Position numbers and translations under genes: made by a program
Shown: one piece after another, positions 57,932 to 64,000 of the stretch
Position numbering within the stretch: the stretch's first letter is position 1
Layout of the letters: every line of letters begins with the position of its first letter
The notes under the pieces: model-generated
The model's database searches: none
What the model was told of the DNA's origin: nothing
What the model saw: only the letters and a program-made list of their open reading frames with translations
Assembly: GCF_014649875.1 (NCBI RefSeq)
Contig: NZ_BMTW01000001.1
Location: forward strand, 806,001 to 870,000
Source of the DNA: Streptomyces rubiginosohelvolus
Lineage (GTDB): Bacteria > Actinomycetota > Actinomycetes > Streptomycetales > Streptomycetaceae
DNA length: 64,000 nucleotides
Direction of reading: 5' to 3'

Positions 57932-58355
57932 CCTGAACCCCCTCGCGTACCGTCACCACCATCAAAGGACGCAGATCGGCGGCCTCTGCCTGCTCCCCGA
58001 CCGTACGTCCTTCCGCCAGCACCCAGGCGTGCGGGGAGAACGGCGGGGTCGCCCAGACCCCCGCGCACCAGTCGGGCCAGACACCGGACATCCGGCACGC
58101 CAGGGCGACGGCCACGGAGCGGGGCAGGCAGCCGTAACGGCTGGCGCAGCGGCGGCTGGTGGCGACGACCGCCTCCAGCACCTCCAGCGTCTCGGCGTAC
58201 GGGGCCGGGCGCGCGCCCCGCGAGCACCGGGCCAGCACCCGGCGCAGCCGGCCGGGCTTGAGCCGGGCCAGGACGAACGCGGCGGCGATGGCGGCCCGCA
58301 GGCGCACCCCGCCGGCTCCCGCGCCCCGGCGCGGCATCGTCATCTCGGTGGTCAT
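57864..58355 (-). CDS. Lasso peptide B2 protein (leader peptidase)
   Basis: A 163-residue transglutaminase-like cysteine protease. The catalytic Cys lies in SRRCASRYGCLPRSVAVAL and the His in FSPHAWVLAEG; the N-terminal helix region (AAFVLARLKPGRLRRVLARC) is typical. It removes the leader from the precursor. A Gly-rich tail beyond residue 140 runs over the exporter start. ATGA overlap with the B1 stop (58352-58355). Confidence 0.92.
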   Translation of the reverse strand: MTTEMTMPRRGAGAGGVRLRAAIAAAFVLARLKPGRLRRVLARCSRGARPAPYAETLEVLEAVVATSRRCASRYGCLPRSVAVALACRMSGVWPDWCAGVWATPPFSPHAWVLAEGRTVGEQAEAADLRPLMVVTVREGVQGERGGGDGGGAGADGSGPGQTA

Positions 58356-58603
58356 GGGCGCAGGATCTTCGCCTCGACGAGCCGGCGCGTCAGCTCCGCG
58401 ACGTCCGACTCGGCCTCGGCCCGCTCGACGTCGAACTCGGCGACGATCCGGTCGACGGCGGCCTCGGGGGCGCGGCCGGCGGCGAGGGTCTCGACGACGA
58501 TGACGCTGGTGTCGTTCAACTGCCAGTAGCTGCCGCTCTTCTCGTCGAGGAGGACGCCGCCGTACTCGGTGGTCGTGACGGCGATGCCTTTTCTGAGCTT
58601 CAC
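58352..58603 (-). CDS. Lasso peptide B1 protein (RRE, PqqD-like)
   Basis: An 83-residue RiPP recognition element of the PqqD fold: GIAVTTTEYGGVLLDEKSGSYWQLNDTSVIVVETLAAG, then a helix-turn-helix-like VDRIVAEFDVERAEAESDVAELTRRLVEAKIL. It binds the precursor leader and presents it to the B2 protease. GTG 58603 overlaps the cyclase stop by four bases. Confidence 0.93.
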   Translation of the reverse strand: MKLRKGIAVTTTEYGGVLLDEKSGSYWQLNDTSVIVVETLAAGRAPEAAVDRIVAEFDVERAEAESDVAELTRRLVEAKILRP

Positions 58604-60561
58604 AGGGATGCCTCGCTGGGGGTGGTCGTGGGGGTCGGCCGGTGTGTGGGCCAGGCGTTCTCGGCTGTGCGGAGCCAGGTCTCCCCGGCCACGGTGGAGC
58701 TGATGGAGTGTTCGACCAGGACCGGCGAGAAGGGTTCGGCCGCCAGTCGGAGCAGGTGGCGCGAATCCACCAGGCCGTGTTCGGCCAGGCGGGACCCGGT
58801 CCACAACTCGGCCAGGTCCGTAGCGTGTTCGCGCAGGCCCTGGTGTTCGTCGGAGGACATGTGGTCCTTCGTCGTCCGGGCCAGCAGCGCGTCGGGCACC
58901 ACCCCGCGCATCGCCTCGACGAGCAGCGGCTTGTAGCGCCAGGGGCTGATGCGCTCCGGGAGGCGGACGGCGAGGGTCGCCTCCAGGACCCGGTCGTCGT
59001 AGAAGGGCGCGGCGACCGGCAGCCCGAGCGTCATGCCGATGTCCTCCATCGCCTGGAAGTGCCGGGCTCCCATCCGTACGCCGTCGATGTCGACGTGCCT
59101 CCCCCGCCACGGGTCGATCGGTTCGGCGTGCTCGGCGGCGGCCCGGAACTCCTCGGCGATCAGGGTCTTGGCGTGCTCGGTGAGCCAGGGGTGCGGGGAC
59201 TGCCGTACGCCCCAGGAGAGCAGCGGGGTCCGGGCGACGGGCTGGGGTGCGGCGGTGACCGCCCCGGCGAGCCAGCGGGGGAACGCCGAACGGTCGAGCA
59301 GGGCCTTCAGCGTCGGCAGGAGCGGCCAGCCGAGCTGGTGGCGCAGGCCGCCGAGGTGGCTCCAGGCGGTGAACGGGTTGCCGCGGAAGAGGTCCTGGTA
59401 GGCGTGGGGCAGTCCGAGGAAGATCTCGTCGCCGCCGTAGCCGGTGAGGTGGTAGCGGGAGCCGGTGGCCCGGGCGCGGCCGAGGAGCAGTTCCGCACGG
59501 GCCCGGCCGGGGGCGACGGGGAGCGGTTCGTCGTTCAACTCGGCTGCTGTGGAGGCGAGATCGGCGTAGAAGTAGGGGGCGTCGGCGGCGGGGATGACGT
59601 GGTGGTCCAGGGCGGGGGCGGTGCTCGCGGCCGTGTTCCGTGCCACCTCGACCGCTCTGCGCGCCCAGCTCTCGTCCTCGCTGTAGCGGTCCCGGGCGGC
59701 CACCGTCAGCAGGGACAGCGACGCGGGGCCGGCCTCCCGGGCGGCGAAGGCGAGGACGGTGGAGTCCAGGCCGCCGGAGAGTTCGCAGCTGATCCGGTCG
59801 CGGCCGCCGACATGGGCCCGTACGGAGGCCGTGATGGCCTCTCCGACCCTGCGGGCTCCCTCCGCCAGGGGCAGTTCCCCGGGCGGCGGCTCCCACCAGC
59901 GGTGTTCCGTGGGACCGGGGACGGCGGCCGTGCCCGGTGCTGCGACGGGCAGGGCCAGGCCGTACCCGGCACCGGTCTCGTGGACGCCCCGCCACACGGC
60001 GCGGCGGCTCAGGGGGTGCGGCAGGAAGTCCAGCAGCCGGAGCGCCAGCGCGCTCTCGTCCAGGGGCGCGTCGATCAGGCGGGCCAGGACGGCGGGGCGG
60101 TCGGAGGCGATGGTTCCGGCCGCCGGGTGCCGGGCGTGGTAGATGCGGCGGAGCCCGGTGGCGGTGCCCCGGATCCAGCTCTTCCCCGACAGCCGGGCGA
60201 CCACGTGGTAGAGGCCGGGCAGCCGGGCGAGGCGGCGCTCCAGGCCGGTCCGGTCGCGGGCGCCTTCGAGGATTTGGGCGAGTACGGCGTCGGGGACGCG
60301 GTCCGGGCCGATGAGGACGAGGCCGTCCTCGCCGCGCGCGAGGTGGCTGACCTTGCGGACCAGCGGGCGGGCCACGACCCAGGGCCGGCCCGAGGGGTGG
60401 GCGACGGTCAGGGCGTCGCTCACCTCCCGGGCGGGCCCGGTGACGTCCGGCGCCGAGGACCGGCCGGCAGCCGCTTCCGGGACGGGAAGCTGCCCGGCCG
60501 CTGCCGCTCCCGCCGCGCTGTCCGGCAGGACGACGAAGTAGTCACGCAACTGGCCGGGCAT
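58600..60561 (-). CDS. Lasso peptide C protein (asparagine synthetase-like cyclase)
   Basis: A 653-residue ATP-dependent macrolactam synthetase. An N-terminal glutaminase-like domain lacks the catalytic Cys (MPGQLRDYFVVL). The synthetase domain has the PP-motif CELSGGLDSTVLAF and YHLTGYGGDEIFLGLPHAYQDLF. DHMSSDEHQGLREHATDLAELW is late. It activates the side-chain carboxylate (Glu9 of the core) to close the ring with Gly1. ATG 60561 has GAAAGG five bases upstream and is preferred over GTG 60567. Confidence 0.93.
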   Translation of the reverse strand: MPGQLRDYFVVLPDSAAGAAAAGQLPVPEAAAGRSSAPDVTGPAREVSDALTVAHPSGRPWVVARPLVRKVSHLARGEDGLVLIGPDRVPDAVLAQILEGARDRTGLERRLARLPGLYHVVARLSGKSWIRGTATGLRRIYHARHPAAGTIASDRPAVLARLIDAPLDESALALRLLDFLPHPLSRRAVWRGVHETGAGYGLALPVAAPGTAAVPGPTEHRWWEPPPGELPLAEGARRVGEAITASVRAHVGGRDRISCELSGGLDSTVLAFAAREAGPASLSLLTVAARDRYSEDESWARRAVEVARNTAASTAPALDHHVIPAADAPYFYADLASTAAELNDEPLPVAPGRARAELLLGRARATGSRYHLTGYGGDEIFLGLPHAYQDLFRGNPFTAWSHLGGLRHQLGWPLLPTLKALLDRSAFPRWLAGAVTAAPQPVARTPLLSWGVRQSPHPWLTEHAKTLIAEEFRAAAEHAEPIDPWRGRHVDIDGVRMGARHFQAMEDIGMTLGLPVAAPFYDDRVLEATLAVRLPERISPWRYKPLLVEAMRGVVPDALLARTTKDHMSSDEHQGLREHATDLAELWTGSRLAEHGLVDSRHLLRLAAEPFSPVLVEHSISSTVAGETWLRTAENAWPTHRPTPTTTPSEASL

Positions 60562-60611
60562 CTTCACCTTTCGGAAGTTCTCACGCGGTGCACAGGAATC
60601 GGATCGGCGGA

Positions 60612-60743
60612 TCAGACGATGCGACGGGTCCAGTACTCCTTGTACGAGCCGACGAAGTAGCCGGCGGTCTTCTTCGAGAAGTCGCCCTGCTGGAACATCG
60701 ACGGCTTCACGTAAGCCTTCTTCTGCTGCTTCTGCTGCTTCAT
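60612..60743 (-). CDS. Lasso peptide precursor (A), keywimysin-like
   Basis: A 43-residue precursor. The Gln/Lys-rich start MKQQKQQKK precedes the leader motif YVKPSMFQQGDFSKKTA, which fits the YxxPxL-x3-Gx2F-type recognition site and the conserved penultimate Thr. The core would be GYFVGSYKEYWTRRIV (16 residues): Gly1 and Glu9 close a nine-residue ring, and the tail YWTRRIV has Trp/Tyr and paired Arg that can plug the ring. There is no Cys, so it is class II. The KEYW sequence matches keywimysin. The ribosome-binding site is AAGGGAAGG. It is the first gene of the operon. Confidence 0.92.
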   Translation of the reverse strand: MKQQKQQKKAYVKPSMFQQGDFSKKTAGYFVGSYKEYWTRRIV

Positions 60744-60795
60744 GACACCTTCCCTTCTGTGCGGTTGACGACCGTTATGCGTAACTGGCCTCTGC

Positions 60796-60809
60796 ATAAC
60801 TGGAGTTAT
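60796..60809. promoter_or_regulatory. Palindrome upstream of the lasso precursor
   Basis: ATAACT-GG-AGTTAT is a perfect 14-base palindrome 53 bases before the precursor ATG. It overlaps a direct repeat of GCRTAACTGG. Low GC and position suit a regulator-binding site or core promoter. Confidence 0.45.
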
Positions 60810-60817
60810 TCGTGCGA

Positions 60818-60842
60818 CTGGTGTTCGTCATGCGAACACCAG
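60818..60842. promoter_or_regulatory. Long inverted repeat upstream of the lasso precursor
   Basis: CTGGTGTTCG (60818-60827) and CGAACACCAG (60833-60842) are perfect 10-base arms around a 5-base spacer, 75-100 bases before the precursor ATG. The position fits an operator or activator site for the lasso operon. Confidence 0.5.
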
Positions 60843-61300
60843 AGCCATCATGTCCGGCCGTTGAACCGGTACGCATGATTCCGACTTACCGTGCGAAGTT
60901 GGCTGGATAGCGCGAGCGTCGAGGTCCTGGCGGGCTCATTGCCGGACACCTCCGCCCCGGTCCGGGACCGCCTTGCCCCCACCCTGTGCAGTCGCACACG
61001 ACCCGGACAGGGGCAGCCGGTGGACTGGACCAATGGCGGGATGCGGCCACCGGACCGGGCAGTGAGCTGGCACGACGGGGAGCAGCCGTCGGCGGATCCG
61101 GCGAACCAGCCGGAACGGGCCCCGGACCGGGCTCCGCGGCCGCTCTACCCCAGGGATCGCGGGCGCGCCACCGCCCTCGGCACAGTCGCGCCGAAACGTG
61201 CTGCCGCACGGGAGTGGCCACGGCAAGTAGTCATTCGGCCACGCGGACCCCTCACAACCGCCCGGCCACCGGCGCTCACGAGCCGGAAGCCGCTCCTCCC

Positions 61301-61810
61301 CTACCTCTTGCGCAGCCGGTAGCCGCCCCAGGCCGCCGTTCCCGCGCCCACGAACAGCGGGATCATGCCGTAGCCGACGACCGTCGAGGAGTGGGCGTAC
61401 CAGCGTCCGCCGTCGAACACCTGGGTCGCGGTGATCGTCGCGGGGTCGTTCCGGCCGTCGTGGTCGGCGAAGAGAATTCTGCTGCGGCTGATCTCCTCGG
61501 ACCGAGGCACGCCGTCCACATGGGCGCGCAGCATCTCGCGGGCCACCAGGTCGCGCTCGGCCGCATTGACGCGCTGCTGGGCCGCGCTCTCGCCGAAGCA
61601 GTGCCAGACGGTCTGCCCCTTCTTGGTGCGGGTGTCGTCACAGTCGATCCGGCCGAAGGTCTCCACCCGCATGCCGAGGGCGCCGGAGAGGCCCGTCCCG
61701 GTCACCACGACGCCCAGCCCCAGCGCGAACAGCAGGGCGCCGCCCACGACGAGCGAGACCCCCTTGAGCCGCCCTCGGCCGCCCGTTCTCCCCGTACCGC
61801 TCCCGCTCAT
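61301..61810 (-). CDS. Hypothetical membrane protein with two helices
   Basis: A 169-residue protein. Helix 1 is VSLVVGGALLFALGLGVVVTGTGL, helix 2 is VVGYGMIPLFVGAGTAAWGGY near the C terminus. Between them is a ~95-residue hydrophilic loop with two Cys (RIDCDDTRTKKGQTVWHCFG) that may form an extracytoplasmic disulfide. It has no known domain. It is transcribed away from groEL2, toward the lasso cluster. Confidence 0.75.
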   Translation of the reverse strand: MSGSGTGRTGGRGRLKGVSLVVGGALLFALGLGVVVTGTGLSGALGMRVETFGRIDCDDTRTKKGQTVWHCFGESAAQQRVNAAERDLVAREMLRAHVDGVPRSEEISRSRILFADHDGRNDPATITATQVFDGGRWYAHSSTVVGYGMIPLFVGAGTAAWGGYRLRKR

Positions 61811-61970
61811 GCCCGTCCCGCCCCCCGTGTGCGTACGACCGTCCCCTCAGGTCATTGTCCCAAGGAACCCGGACACGCCACAGGGGCGGCACCTCCGTGA
61901 AGGAGATACCGCCCCTGTGGGACGTACGCCGAACTTCGATCAGGTGGGAGGCCGGGGCCTCCGTGCCCGA

Positions 61971-63746
<1,776 letters not shown>

Positions 63747-63752
63747 CGCCAA

Positions 63753-63781
63753 TGATTAGCACTCGACCCCCGAGAGTGCAA
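63753..63781 (-). promoter_or_regulatory. groEL2 promoter
   Basis: On the minus strand, TTGCAC (63781-63776) and TAATCA (63758-63753) are separated by 17 bases. Both lie within CIRCE element 2, which would block polymerase when HrcA is bound. Confidence 0.6.
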
Positions 63782-63782
63782 G
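63756..63782. promoter_or_regulatory. CIRCE element 2 (HrcA operator)
   Basis: TTAGCACTC-N9-GAGTGCAAG: perfect left arm and 7 of 9 in the right arm, with the correct 9-base spacer. It overlaps the groEL2 -35 and -10. The centre lies 36 bp from that of element 1. Confidence 0.8.
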
Positions 63783-63863
63783 CGCCTTCGGCGAGTGCCC
63801 ACCATGCGGCCGAGGGGCGCGAAGCCCTGCCGGCACCGGGCCGTGACCGCCGCCCGTCCCCCT

Positions 63864-63917
63864 CACGCGCGTAGGGCCCGATCCCCTGATCCGGGGTCGG
63901 GCCCTACGTGCGTGAGT
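63864..63917 (-). terminator. Terminator of the cold-shock gene
   Basis: CACGCGCGTAGGGCCCGATC... pairs with ...GGGGTCGGGCCCTACGTGCGTG, about 23 bp with two wobble pairs and a 6-base loop. It begins 27 bases after the stop of the cold-shock gene (minus strand) and shields groEL2 from read-through. Confidence 0.8.
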
Positions 63918-63943
63918 GGTGTCGTCGGACGACCGCGCCGAGC

Positions 63944-64000
63944 TCAGCCGACGGCGAGCTTGACCATGTCGGCCTGGGGCCCCTTCTGGCCCTGCGAGAT
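63944..64000 (-). CDS. Cold-shock protein, C-terminal end (partial)
   Basis: The final 18 residues read ISQGQKGPQADMVKLAVG before TGA. QGQKGPQA is the canonical end of ~67-residue CspA-type proteins (FEVxQGQKGPQA). It is an RNA chaperone; the RNP motifs lie outside the window. The gene precedes groEL2 in the same direction and is separated from it by a strong terminator. Confidence 0.9.
   Translation of the reverse strand: MSQGQKGPQADMVKLAVG

Larger units (their letters stand above)
60744..61300. other. 557-base intergenic region upstream of the lasso precursor
   Basis: No credible gene; the open frames are Arg/Pro-rich and lack family features. The first ~100 bases hold repeats that probably carry the lasso promoter: GCRTAACTGG twice (60779-60788, 60794-60803), ATAACTGGAGTTAT (60796-60809) and a 10-bp-armed repeat (60818-60842). 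No -10/-35 pair can be called securely. Beyond 60900 I see nothing specific. Confidence 0.5.

Noticed and set aside
60891..61322. 143-residue plus-strand frame upstream of the lasso precursor
   Set aside because: Arg/Pro-rich, no domain, overlaps antisense frames of similar length; coding bias unconvincing.

Overview
The window is chromosomal DNA of a Streptomyces or a very close actinomycete. It has high GC with almost exclusively G/C third positions, many GTG starts and one TTG start, four-base ATGA/GTGA overlaps, and typical Streptomyces families: a HelD-like RNA polymerase-recycling ATPase, an XPB-type helicase pair, a stand-alone GroEL2, SpoIIE-type PP2C phosphatases and a MurNAc PTS. 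I see no rRNA, tRNA, CRISPR array, insertion sequence or prophage. Both ends are cut: the left edge cuts an unidentified plus-strand gene and the right edge cuts a cold-shock protein gene.

Layout. 0-6 kb: cold-shock-domain protein, small membrane protein, HAD hydrolase, then a four-gene siderophore-type ABC importer behind an iron-box-like site. 6-15 kb: a membrane protein, a helicase-associated protein with a WYL-like tail, a DUF2071 protein, an XPB-like helicase and a HelR/HelD ATPase. 15-21 kb: cutC and copA diverge across a perfect CsoR-type palindrome, followed by pxpABC (5-oxoprolinase) and an HD-domain protein. 21-26 kb: a PQQ-propeller lipoprotein, a chloramphenicol-type MFS exporter, a secreted acid phosphatase and two small overlapping genes. 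26-31 kb: an RpiR regulator, murQ and a MurNAc-type PTS EIIBC (cell-wall sugar salvage) with two RpiR-like operators, then a RelE/HigB-XRE toxin-antitoxin pair and an NAD(P)-binding oxidoreductase. 31-37 kb: a GAF-SpoIIE phosphatase and single-domain response regulator converge on a bacteriophytochrome histidine kinase, followed by a PRC-barrel protein and an unknown protein.

37-46.7 kb is a self-contained beta-1,3-glucan locus: LacI repressor, secreted GH81 endoglucanase, sugar-binding lipoprotein, two permeases and a GH1 beta-glucosidase. Three copies of a TGAGAGCGCTCTCA-type operator lie in front of the repressor gene, the glucanase gene and the transporter operon, so the locus reads as one regulon: digest glucan outside, import the oligosaccharide, hydrolyse it inside.

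46.7-55.3 kb holds a DoxX-like protein behind a perfect DasR-type site, a DinB-like protein, a DUF4232 lipoprotein, two broken genes, a quinone oxidoreductase/TetR pair, a DUF1772/TetR pair with two identical-class operators, a PIG-V-like mannosyltransferase, and an ECF sigma factor with a membrane partner. 55.4-60.75 kb is a complete class II lasso-peptide cluster on the minus strand (precursor A, cyclase C, RRE B1, protease B2, ABC exporter D), with predicted core GYFVGSYKEYWTRRIV, i.e. keywimysin-like, and a GNAT acetyltransferase immediately downstream. 61-64 kb: a membrane protein, groEL2 with two neighbouring CIRCE-type elements, and the end of a cold-shock gene.

The most interesting items are the lasso cluster with its adjacent acetyltransferase, the glucan regulon, the RpiR operators (one inside the start of its own gene), the double CIRCE, and several gene 3' ends that are duplicated just past their own stop codons.
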